Shown here one piece after another: positions 1-9,986 of a stretch of DNA of 64,000 nucleotides; position 1 is the stretch's first letter; every line of letters starts with the position of its first letter. The DNA lies in the NCBI GenBank assembly GCA_029204225.1, contig CM055111.1, forward strand, positions 5,297,903-5,361,902. Reading direction: 5' to 3'. Source of the DNA: Diphasiastrum complanatum (taxonomy: Eukaryota > Streptophyta > Lycopodiopsida > Lycopodiales > Lycopodiaceae). The notes under the pieces are model-generated. The model made no database searches, was not told the origin of the DNA, and saw nothing but the letters and a program-made list of their open reading frames with translations. Both the position numbers and the translations under genes were made by a program.

Positions 1-449
1 TCTCTCTGAGCTTGCAGCATCATGATTACTACGTCGTCTAAGGTATAGTTCTTGAAGGTTTCTGGCATCTCGTGAACTGGCGTTCGACGGGATTCCTCCT
101 TCAGCATGTTGATCTTAGCCCAACTCATAATTTTTGGATTTTCTGTCATTATGAGAAAGATGACGCTGCGTCTGAGTCCATTCGGATTGACTTCAAGGAG
201 TCCAACACCTTCTTTTTTTTTTTTTTGCTCACGTAGTTGGGTTCATTCCTATTGTCTTTCTTCGGAACTGGCGTGACATTCGTCTCATGATTGCGAATAT
301 CAGCATCCACCGTAGCTATAGCCTCCTCTGGCAAATTGCTCCATTGGATTACCTGGTTGTAACGTTGTCTTAGTTGGTTCTTTTTTTTGGCAGGTGCCTT
401 GGGTGGATCTATTTTGAAAACTTTAGCCATTTGCGGATTCTCGTGGTGG

Positions 450-755
450 CTAAGCTGGTACTTTTTTAATTCCATAACAATCTAGGTCCATATGTTGCAA
501 GACCTGCTCATCAGTCAGCTTAGTCTCCTTATTGTAGGGTAAAGCATCTTGCCAAGGAACTAAATCATCATCCACAAGGTTCTCAATAGCTTCCGTTGAC
601 AGCCATGCGACATTGATCATGTTCACCCCGAAAGTGATTGGTGTGTCCAATGTATAGCACTTGGGTGAAGATGTGTTGGGTTCAAGATCTGAATCCTGTT
701 GACATGCATGCCTAGCCATATAGTCAACAGTTGCTAATGCGTCTGTCCATCTCAT
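450..755 (-). pseudogene. Conserved spacer between protease and RT of the Ty3 family
   Basis: About 100 codons, including DALATVDY, LDTPITFGVNMINVAWLS and LTDEQVLQHMDLD. The same block occurs on the plus strand at 41420-41717 (EALATID, LDTPITFPLNVLNVAWIS). It has no recognised catalytic motif. Its conservation between two decayed copies shows it is a genuine part of this family's polyprotein. A basic segment (475-149) follows in another frame. Confidence 0.6.
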
Positions 756-886
756 GATATCTGTTTCAAAATCGTAATGACCTCCCCTGGCTTGCCTTGG
801 GTGATCAATCGTATGATCAGTGGTGGACGATCCGTCATCAGCTTTTGGTGTAATTGGTTTTACTGCCCATGTGGTTGGATCAAACT

Positions 887-1250
887 TTACATCCTACTCT
901 CTATTTTCAAAGGTGAGTTTTCCAGTTTCCCAATTGTAAACCCTTGCACAGTCCTCAACCATGGTCTTCCTAGTAAAATGCGATAGGCAAAAGGAGACTC
1001 TAGTATGTCCATTACCACAAAAGTGATCACAAACTGCATTCCTGCTATTTTTACACGGATGTCGTCAACTACACCTTTTGGTTTTACACCGGACTGATCC
1101 GCCAGCTTGATTGCAAATTTCTCTAGCTTCAATCCTTGCAAACTCCATTTCTAGTACAAAGTAGTGGAGATCAAATTTACACCTGATCCTCCATCTACTA
1201 CTATTGCCTCATCCTCGAATCTCTTGTGCTTAATCGGCAGGGTGATATTA
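887..1250 (-). pseudogene. Ty3 retroviral-type aspartic protease, broken
   Basis: Leftward translation gives VVDGGSGVNLIS around 1200, matching the active-site region of retropepsins (family motif D-S/T-G; here DGGSG). It is followed by FAIKLADQS and the C-terminal flap-side motif AYRILLGRPWLR at about 985-950. A TAG lies between the two parts, near 1150. The antisense frames at 40338-40772 are the same domain from the related element (GDSRVNLIS, then YRILLGRPWLR). The enzyme would process Gag-Pol during particle maturation. This copy cannot make one continuous protein. Confidence 0.75.
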
Positions 1251-1673
1251 TGTTACTCGCTTTCCCGTGCTACCCTAATGTGGAGGACGTTGCTCGTGTC
1301 TTCGTAGCCCACACAGATATGGGCTCTCTAAGGATAAGCTAGCACGGCTTGCTAGCAAATTTGTGAACACTTCAGTGTGCGGATCCTCAGGCTCCACCAT
1401 GTGGAAAGGTGGTTCATGATGATGCAACCGATCGTTTTGATCAGTTCGCAATGGTAAGCCTACTGGTGGTACTGGTTCTTCTTCAACAAGAGGTTCTGCA
1501 GGCACATCTTTTGCTTGTGCTTTTTCCTCTGCTTGCACTCTCTGTACCCAATGGCGTATCTTATGATATTGTCTTCCTTCTTCCCTCACATTCGGATACG
1601 GTTTTACAGCTAAGGGTGGATCATCTGATACTAATGGGGGTGGTGAGGGAGCCACTTCCTTCTGCTTTTGTGC

Positions 1674-2390
1674 TCACGTAACTGCTAGCATTGGGGCATG
1701 GAAGTGTTGTTTTTCTGGTGGCATCCCTCCCAGAACTATTGTAAGGTGTACTGTGATTAGATTCAAAGGTTCACTCATTCTAGGTCTTAATGGACAATTC
1801 TTGTAGCAGTGTCCATATCCACATTCCTGGCAGAAGGATGTGTATTGTCCCTTGTAAGAACATTCTGCAATTCGATGGCCTTCGTCGCATCCGTAGCAGC
1901 CGTAGTTTCTGCCATCTTGACGTTGAGGTTGAGCCGCATAGGTCATGTAATATTTGTTAATGGCTAGATCCACAAACATCTCGTCCGACCCATACCATTG
2001 CTGCTGCTCAGGTTGAGGTGTTGCTAGTACTTCTTGTTCCGCTGCTTCTAAATTTATATGAGTCACTTGGTTGTTAGTTGGCCATGGTGGTGCAGGTAAG
2101 GTTGTGTGCTGCTGATTGTTCGGCGCGCCACACCTCGGTGCCGCATTGCGTGCCCCTTGATGATAAGGATAAGAGGTCTGATAAGGATTCCTCTTCTTTT
2201 GTATGATCCGAGGATTGAATGAAAAAAATGTCGTCTCGTGCGATAATGCATTGCACAGATGGCAAAATCTCTGTGTCGATTTCAGATTTTGCTTTAAGAC
2301 CAGACACTCATTGACTGTATGGTTCTGAGTGCAAACTGAGCACCATACATTTTCTCGACGAGGATACTGCAGCTAGTTCTGTTCTGGTGG
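1674..2390 (-). pseudogene. gag: Ty3 gag C-terminal region with several zinc knuckles
   Basis: The frame is open from about 2375 to 1674 after a TAG at the gag side. It holds CSVCTQNHTVNEC and CYGCDEGHRIAEC, both clean CX2CX4HX4C knuckles. It also holds CQECGYGHCYKNC, a CX2CX3HX4C variant, and a degenerate CHLCNALSH between the first two. Knuckles bind packaged RNA in Gag nucleocapsid, and most plant Ty3 Gags carry one or two, so three or four is unusual. The spacing between knuckles 1 and 3 is rich in Q, N, P and A and is probably an unstructured linker. No initiator is assigned because the N-terminal half is absent. Confidence 0.75.
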
Positions 2391-2460
2391 ATTGGCAATT
2401 GGTGCTACAGCTCCCTGCAAGGGCTTCAGTCTTTGATCAAACTAAGCCATCAATTGTTCC

Positions 2461-2644
<184 letters not shown>

Positions 2645-3434
2645 GTTAGCTCACTTGCTCATTTTACTTGCTAAAGGAGAAACATAAACTAATGAAACCA
2701 AGAAATCATGAACTTGAAAGCAAATTGAGAGCAACAATAGCAATAGAAAGCATTGAATAGCAAATGAGGATGCTTCTCTTCCAAAAATGGTAAAGTTTCC
2801 TCCTTCTCATTAAGCATACAAATATGGTACAAGTGGTGTCTTTTTATCGATGGGGAAGGCCCTTGCCCTAAAATCCTATTGCCTACTTCTAAAAATATGA
2901 GCTCTAATTTTCACCATTCATCTTGGGTCCAATCTAATCCAAGGATCTTAAAAAAGTACATTAGAAATCACATGATACATGTGAGTTTCAATGTGGACCC
3001 AACTTTGTAAGTTTAGACTAAGTTTATTAACTTGACATTGTGGCCTCAAGTTTTATTTTATTAACAATAAGGCCCAAGTCCTTTTATTCTATCTACAACT
3101 TGACTTGCGTGCTCATTGGGCCATGGCCTTATACACACAGGATGCCATGACCCTCGCAACACTTTCCTTTTTTGTTTTTCCAATTTTATTTATTGCTCAA
3201 CAATTATTTTGGAGCGGTCCAGAGTCAGTATAAAAAAAAGTCTAAAAAGTCTTGTCAGTTGGTCAAGGTTAAGGCCCTTACTAAGCTACGGATCTGGATT
3301 TTGAGTTCAGTGGAGAGACGCAAAAATAACCTCTCTAGTGTTGTATAATTGTAAAATTTCTCTTTGTTAATACACGCCCCATTTTTTATAAAAAAAAAAA
3401 AAAAAGCTCAATTTTCCAAAAGCTTTATGAAATT

Positions 3435-3928
3435 CCTTGATGAATTTCATTTGAAATGGACATAGCATTCTTAGTTTCAAAGCATGGAAACAAGTTTTCA
3501 AGAGGCAAGTGGGAGAGCAAAAGCAAATGGTTTTATTGGATAGCACAATATCAAAATATGCAACGTCAACAATGCAAGCTTGTCAATCATTTGGAAAAGA
3601 AAAGGGGAATTGTCACTTTTTTAAGCATTGTGCTCAATAGTTTATTCTTGTGTAGAAAATTGAGTGTAATATATCATGTTTTTGGTTGGCTACTTAGCAA
3701 GGGTGTATTTTGAAAAGTTCTTTACAACATCGACTTGTATAAGATTTGATAATAAATAAATAAATAAATAGACATCAAGGAATCTTTTGATAGTTATTGT
3801 ACATATGTACTTATAAGATGATATGCATGTGCAAGGGACACATAAGAGCTTGTTGGCTCCAAAAAATTGGGCATTTTGTGCTCAATATTGTGGCTATGCC
3901 TAAGGATGTGATTATAAATTATTTACGA
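3435..3928 (+). repeat. Diverged direct repeat, copy 1
   Basis: Shares long blocks with 4165-4640, about 730 bp downstream: TGAATTTCATTTGAAATGG, GTGGGAGAGCAAAAGCAAATG, TACTTATAAGATG. A partial third copy of its tail lies at about 3945-4038 (CAAAAAATTGGGAATTTTATG). The unit has no coding frame and no LTR-type ends, so it looks like an old local duplication. Confidence 0.75.
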
Positions 3929-4164
3929 TAGACTCTCTTGATAAATATTGTACATATGCATAAAAGCTTGCTCGTTCCAAAAAATTGGGAATTTTATGCT
4001 CAATATTGTGGCTATACCTAAGGATGTGATTATAAATTATCTACAAAGTGAATATTGTAGATAATAATGCTACTTGAATTACTCAAAACCACTGCGATAT
4101 AAATACAAAGTGATGGATATATCACAAGAAGCCTTGCCTTATGCAGGGCACTTAAATCATTGAA

Positions 4165-4640
4165 AAAGACTGCCTCAATGAATTTCATTTGAAATGGCCA
4201 TAACATTCTTAGCATGGAAGCAAATTTTTAGAGACATGTGGGAGAGCAAAAGCAAATGTCTCTTTTGGATAGCTCGACATCAAAATATGTGATTGGGTAA
4301 GCATGTCAGTCATCCAAAGAAGTAAACGGGAATTCACTTTTTTGAGTGTTGTGCTCAATAGTTTTATCATTGTGTGGAAAACTTAATGACCATTATCATG
4401 ATTTTTTATTGCTTAGCAAGGGCATACTTGGAAAAGTTTTTTATTGCATAGACTTGCATAGCATTTGATAGATAAAGTCACAAAATAGACATCCAAGGAA
4501 TCTTTTCATATTTATTGTAAGTATGTACTTATAAGATGGTAGGCATGGGAAAGGGACACATGAGAGCCAATGCCTCAAAAACTTGGGAGTTTTGTGCTCA
4601 TTATTGTGGCCATGCCCTAAGAATGTGAATATTACTTATG
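4165..4640 (+). repeat. Diverged direct repeat, copy 2
   Basis: Partner of 3435-3928, with many small indels and substitutions. By eye roughly three quarters of bases match. Confidence 0.75.
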
Positions 4641-5030
4641 TACATTGTATGTACAATGTGAATATTGTGTATAAGGAATCAAGAAACATTGGAGATTGAA
4701 GGAAAGGTTGTAGAAAAACATGGATCATGTTCAAGACGAGCTAGAGAAGTCAACATACAAATGTGCCCTTTAGTCCTGCTGCCCACACATTCCTTGTACC
4801 GAGAAACCCAATTCGGACGTGATTGATCCACATTCATAGTAGGGGGAAGTTTGATCTCAAGCTAACAAACCTGGATGCCAATGGCTTCAGGTCAAATGCC
4901 AAATGCCATCCCTTTGAGAACTCTGTACATAAAACTTCCTGCCTAGGCTTGCTTTTAACCTGTTGCACGTCCTATGAAGCTCACAAGCAACTATTTTTGT
5001 TTGCCTCTTGAACTTGGGTCTCTTTTAAGA

Positions 5031-5864
5031 TCAACTGAAAATATGAACACCCAGTTGCCCATCCAGAATTTCATCATTCCTCCCAAGTCCCCGGGCCTTC
5101 TCTATGCTTGAGACAGCTGTTGCATTACGACCCAAGGATCTGTGATGCCTTTTGGTGTTAACCTGGCAGTGTACTGTCTGCTCTTTGTCTTTATCACCTT
5201 CTTTACATAGTGTTCGTACCCTGCTTGAAAGCTGAAATTTCCTCTTTTCATCAGGACTAGACTTTGTTCTTCTTCTTCGGAATTTTTTCCTGGCATCTGT
5301 TCCACTATCATCTTCATAGATGAGATTGTCTCTCCATCTTCGCGTATCAGTTGCCACTGACTTCGGCTCCTTTGCACCTCTATGCTGCTTTTTAAATTTG
5401 CGGTACTTCCCTTTTTCATCTTCGCTATTCATCACGTCCCTGCATTGTAATTTCTTGAGTAACTCTTCCCCAGCATGTATGACCTTGATATCAAAAGCTT
5501 CCTCTAAGGTACCATCTTCCTGTCCAACATCAACACCAGGTGTAATCTCTTCACTATATCCATACGAAGAAGATAAAGCAGCTTCATTGTTAAACCCTAG
5601 CTTGTCCTCACTTAGGTTGCCTTTTGACTTGTGAACCATAGCCCTGTGCTCATCGTTTTGAGCCTCAGCACATGGTGAGCTTACATCTTGCAAATGAGAG
5701 TCCTGGCTGCCTGTCTGTGGTTGACCCCATGCACTCCTAGTCAACAACGAAACTACATGATCATACTGCGCCTGATTGAGGGCGATAAATCCTGCAAAAA
5801 TGGGTGTCAATACATCACACGGCCATAATTCATTGTAGGACTCATAACAGGGCTGGTTCATCAT
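5031..5864 (-). CDS. Hypothetical protein, possible terminal exon
   Basis: A 277-codon frame, long for AT-rich DNA, ending at a TGA at its left edge. The product would be charged and hydrophilic. An acidic, serine-rich middle is followed by basic runs (RRWRDNL, KKFRRRRTKSSPDEKRK) resembling nuclear localisation signals. The motif LNQAQYDHVVSLL near residue 28 vaguely resembles copia gag tails, but nothing else fits gag. A good 3' splice site (CCCATTTTTGCAG) lies inside the frame near 5790, so the true exon may start there and the first 24 residues may be intron. It lies downstream of the ASCC2-like exons on the same strand, but no CUE-domain signature is visible. Function unknown. Confidence 0.4.
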   Translation of the reverse strand: MMNQPCYESYNELWPCDVLTPIFAGFIALNQAQYDHVVSLLTRSAWGQPQTGSQDSHLQDVSSPCAEAQNDEHRAMVHKSKGNLSEDKLGFNNEAALSSSYGYSEEITPGVDVGQEDGTLEEAFDIKVIHAGEELLKKLQCRDVMNSEDEKGKYRKFKKQHRGAKEPKSVATDTRRWRDNLIYEDDSGTDARKKFRRRRTKSSPDEKRKFQLSSRVRTLCKEGDKDKEQTVHCQVNTKRHHRSLGRNATAVSSIEKARGLGRNDEILDGQLGVHIFS

Positions 5865-5962
5865 GTGTACACTAGAAGCTCATCATCATGGTCAGGATAT
5901 TTGCATTTTTATTTTCGCACAACAATCGCCTCTTATAATTCAGAAATCCAAAAGGCATAAAG

Positions 5963-6006
5963 ACTCTCTCTCTCTTTCTCTCTCCCTCTCTCTCTCTCTC
6001 TCTCTC
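5963..6006. repeat. CT-rich microsatellite
   Basis: Interrupted (CT)n tract of about 44 bp. Confidence 0.9.
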
Positions 6007-6617
6007 GTGAACGAGTTTCTGGGCAATGGTCAAAATCGTGGCCAGACACGCTGAAAAAAAAAACACAGAATACATATAAAAATTTACATACATAGTATAC
6101 ATACTGTCTCAATAATTTTCACTCCATTTTGTTGCAAAGTGTGTGTGATGGCAATTGAATTTTCTAGGATTTGTGTTGTGCAGCTTAGAATTAATAAACA
6201 TTCTGCAATGTCTACTAACGTTGCATAATCCTCGTCATTTCTAGCTAGGTCTACATGAGCATCGATGAAATTGATCCATATCATTTTATTAATTAACACG
6301 GCTTTTCTTTCTTTTCCCTAAGACGTAAAAAATTTATAATAAAAACAAAAAATGTTCCAAAATGCAACATTCCCGAACACAATTGAAACGCTACATTTGA
6401 GACCAAAATGCATTTATGATTTGCTTGAAAAATCCGTTTGTAATAAGCTTGCTGATTTTTTTACCTGTCGAATCGAATTGTTGTTTCTTCCTATTGTTGA
6501 TCAGATTGCTAGTATTTTTGGTGATTAAATTGTCAGGTGGATGACAGAACTCAATGCTGATTAATAGGTGGTAGGAGCGATGTAGTAAAGAAAAATGTTG
6601 ATGTTGTTTTTGTGCAG
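6007..6617. other. Unassigned stretch
   Basis: Leftward from about 6270 to 6120 there is a coding-like run (DLARNDEDYATLVDIAECLL) with no recognised family and no clear splice sites. The rest is AT-rich. Confidence 0.3.
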
Positions 6618-6758
6618 GTTTGGAAGCTACTGATATCTAGGGTGTCAAATTCCATATTTGGCACTAACCAGCTTTGGCGCCATGCAAGGGAGGCTTGTGG
6701 CAGAAAAGTGCTTTTTCCAGTGTTTTGGGCTGCCTTCAGAGACAAACCAGCTTCAAAG
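6618..6758 (+). CDS. Orphan exon-like segment (47 codons)
   Basis: Bounded by a 3' splice site (TTTTTGTGCAG) and a 5' splice site (AAG/GTAAGA). Open in phase 0 on both sides, giving VWKLLISRVSNSIF then LWRHAREACGRKVLFPVFW. The residue composition and clean boundaries look like a real internal exon. I recognise no family and find no partner exon in the flanks, so it may be a captured or relic exon. The plus orientation is opposite to the neighbouring ASCC2-like gene. Confidence 0.4.
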
Positions 6759-6861
6759 GTAAGAATTTTCAGACCTCTTGCCTCCAATGACCTCGTGAGC
6801 CTACCTCTAGAGACGAGACAAAATATTCCATGTATATGCCCTCTGGCGTTTGAAATGTAGC

Positions 6862-6865
<4 letters not shown>

Positions 6866-6913
<48 letters not shown>
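6866..6913. repeat. (CT)24 microsatellite
   Basis: Uninterrupted CT run. Confidence 0.95.
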
Positions 6914-6915
<2 letters not shown>

Positions 6916-7861
6916 CGTTCCCCAAGTGGCAAAGGTTTAGGTCGAGTTGAATGGTTATTTAGAGAGTCTCCATGTCCGGTCCTTGATTGGTTGTTTTCCT
7001 CTTGTGACTTCTGTTGAGGGTGATTTTCCGTATTCTGAGCTTTCCTCTGAGATTGTTCATTATTCAGAGTAGAGCAATTCAGATTTTGGTTCATGTCAGA
7101 CAGAGTTTCATGATATTATTGATCAGTATCACATACATGCTATTAGTGAGATGGATTTGGGCATTGTTAGGATTTTCACCAATTATCTAGGATTGATCAC
7201 AACTTACGATGAGCATTTATTTCATTTTGGAGGGGCCCAATAGTAAACCATTTTTTGTGGCTTAGCTTGTTTACCAAACTCTAGCGGATTCACTTGCCGC
7301 TCTCACGATGGTGGCCTATGCCAAATCTTGCGTATTTTTACAAACTGTGCCAAACTCAATGTATTTTTGGAGACTGTTAGAAAACTTGAGTATTTCTGCA
7401 AATTTGACAATTTCTCATTAACAGCAAAATTAAGCGAGAATTCTAACACTCCCCCTTAATGAGGATTCTTGTAACTTCCTTTTCCTTAACTTGAGCATCT
7501 CACAAAATCTATTATGACTATTTGTGTTACGTCCAGGTCCGGTACAGAGGATCCAGAATAATTCTTGATGTGAATATCTGGTACTCCAGTATACGAGTTT
7601 ATAAATTATGCCTCATCATTCCAAACTAGGCCAGAAATGTAATTAATAACCTTGTGAGGACCTAGTCACACATATAATGACATATGGAACTATTGCATGG
7701 TTTAGGATGATTATTGGCATGATGTAGAGTATCAATAGTAATGACTTACATGCATAGGAATGCAATAGGCTTGCATGGGCACATGCACAGGCACTACGGG
7801 GTCTATGTATCCTTGGAGAAACTCAACCTACTACCATTCTCTATTGTGTGATTGATTGCCA

Positions 7862-7863
<2 letters not shown>

Positions 7864-7911
<48 letters not shown>
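7864..7911. repeat. (CT)24 microsatellite
   Basis: Uninterrupted CT run near the downstream (minus-strand) edge of the copia relic. Confidence 0.95.
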
Positions 7912-7915
<4 letters not shown>

Positions 7916-8099
7916 AACATCCTATCCCGTGGCTTGGGGGTGAGGCTATTGGAGATTGATCGGTAGGTTCTACTTGGTTGGGAGGTTTTGGCTCCATAGT
8001 TATTCCTTTGTGTGTGTGTTGTAAGCAGGATCTTGAGGTGCTTCCCCTTATACTTTGAATTTAGAGCCTTAGGGGAAACGTCTGCGGCCATGAACTGTG

Positions 8100-9060
8100 T
8101 TATGCAAAAAATTGGACAAACTTCTCTATTTAGAACTTTCTCTCTAACATAATGATATTCTATCTCAATATGTCTACTCCGAAATGAAACCTAGGATTTT
8201 GTGACAATGCAAAAGCCCTTTGATTGTCACAAAAAAAATTGTGTTGGACTAATCTGAGCTAGTCCGATGTTAGAGAATAATTGTCTAAGCCAAATGCATT
8301 CTTTTGTTGCATGTGTTGGAAAGATATATTCTGCTTAAGTAGAAAATAAGGCTATTGAGTTCGCTTCTTTGTTGTTTCATGAAATAGGACCATTATTGAG
8401 TAGGAATACATAACTAATGTGAGTTTTCTTGTATCCATGTTTCCTGCCCAATCTGCATCTGTGTTAACACTCTGATAAGTGCCTTCCAATGCGTTATTCC
8501 AAGGTTTGACTTGAATTGCTCTCTTTCTACATCTGTCTGATGGCAATGATCCTTAGACAATTTTATGCCTGGATCCATTGGAAAATTTACAAGTTTATGG
8601 ATTTGAAAATCATAGTCATGCAATAGATTATCAATGTATCTTTGTTGACTAATATAAAGTAGTCTATTGCTCCCGTTTCTATGGATTTGGATGCCAAAAA
8701 AGAACTGTGCTTCTCCTAGATCTGTCGTATCAAATAGCTTTTACTTCATATAAGTTTGATGTCATTGCCGAGAAGCAATGTATCATTAACATACAATGTA
8801 AGAGTAACAAAGAAATTTCCTAGAGCCTAATAGTATACATTTGAATTAGAAGTGCTTGGTTTAAAACCATGATGTATAAAAAAAGAGTTAATTCTTTGAA
8901 AAAATGCTCTTGGTGACTATTTCAATCCTTACAAGGCTTTATGGAGTTCATAACCTTCAAGTTGGTGCATGTAGATGTCTTTTACTATGAATCCATTTAG
9001 GAAAGTTGTCTGAACGAGAGGGGGGTATAGGCCTTACTTCCTCGTTCTCAGTGTACTTTT
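8100..9060 (-). mobile_element. Ty1/copia RT-RNase H relic
   Basis: Leftward translation from about 9050 gives LNGFIVKDIYMHQLEGYE, the copia RT block before the active site. Next comes LYVNDTLLLGNDIKLI at about 8800, where the catalytic YVDD has become YVND. RNase H follows at about 8470 (VNTDADWAGNMDTRK, retaining TDADWAG). Several stops and frame changes separate the parts. In copia elements these domains copy RNA to cDNA and degrade the template. Gag, protease and integrase are not seen nearby and no LTR pair could be drawn. Confidence 0.8.
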
Positions 9061-9495
9061 TCACTCTTATGTACCTTTGGGTACTCAAAAGACATTAAAT
9101 ACTTTTCCAAAGCACATTCATGTTTGACTCTGGAGCATTCCCAGCCATGAGTTCAGGCACAGGGAGAGGGAGACCAAGGGCATGAGTGGACGAGGAATGC
9201 GCCAGGTCAAACGTCGAGTTGCCTTCTAACGATGTACAGTGGCGCCAAAACAGTCCATGAAAATGAACACATGAACTTCAACACATCCCCCACAAAAAAA
9301 TATATCCAGAAACTGCATGACCATAAATATGTTGCTATAGTTTAACTCAGCTCAAAACTTGGGTTACCAGTATAGTTGTACTTGAATTTTGGATTTAGTA
9401 CAAGCTGAAATGAGAATTTTATTCCTATTTGTGTTCTTATTCATAACAGCAATTCACAGTTCTACTTCAAAACACAATTACCCTGAAGATCTTAC
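9061..9495. other. Downstream flank of the last visible ASCC2-like exon
   Basis: The next intron of the ASCC2-like gene begins at 9495. No further exon with a CUE-domain signature was recognised between here and the left window edge. Confidence 0.4.
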
Positions 9496-9986
9496 CATTT
9501 TCTTGGAGTTTGGCAATTTGTAATGTAAGATGGTTTCTCGCTTGTATACTGTAAAGTAAACTTCCACTGATGGTTGACTTCTTGGAACAAGAATTTGAGA
9601 CATCAAGTTTTGCGCCAGCAGCAATTGTAGCAAGTGCTTGTAACAATTCTTCACCTCTCTTTTCTGGATGTTCCTCACCATGACAAGCTCCAAAAGCTCT
9701 GCCCTCATCTAAGGTCAAATCATATGCCTGCTCACCCCTTATCTGGAGATAACTGATTGAAATAAGATGCCAGGCAAGCTTTACCAACCTCACCCTCAAC
9801 CTTTTCAGCTGAAGTTGTGTATTGAAATGTGTATACTCTAGTTCTTCATCCTTTTGGTGACCATCAACTATAGCTTGAGGAAGCTTCTTCCTCCAGCCAA
9901 TAATAATAGTAAGTCCTTTCTGAAGAATTGGTATAAATAAATCATGAATGCCCGCCACAAAAGAAAGCAAACCTCCTGGTGGATTG
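9496..9986 (-). CDS. ASCC2-like gene, exon 8
   Basis: After TTCTTTCAG and before GTAAGA. It starts NNPPGGLLSFVAGIHDLFIP, continues LKRLRVRLVKLAWHLISISY and ends LTLQIAKLQENG, as in plant ASCC2 homologues just upstream of the CUE region. Confidence 0.8.

Larger units (their letters stand above)
1..2460 (-). mobile_element. Ty3/gypsy retrotransposon fragment (gag C-terminus, protease, linker to RT)
   Basis: Read leftward, the segment runs gag zinc knuckles (about 2375-1674), a proline-rich linker (1655-1275), aspartic protease (about 1240-887), a conserved spacer (755-450) and a lysine-rich stretch leading towards RT. It leaves the window before RT itself. The same spacer and the phrase YTLDDV near position 40 recur on the plus strand of the element at 37.6-46 kb, so both belong to one non-chromoviral (Tat/Athila-like) family. 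Several stops and frame changes make it a dead copy. The gag N-terminus, leader and LTR are missing because the fragment stops at the GA microsatellite at 2463. Confidence 0.85.
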
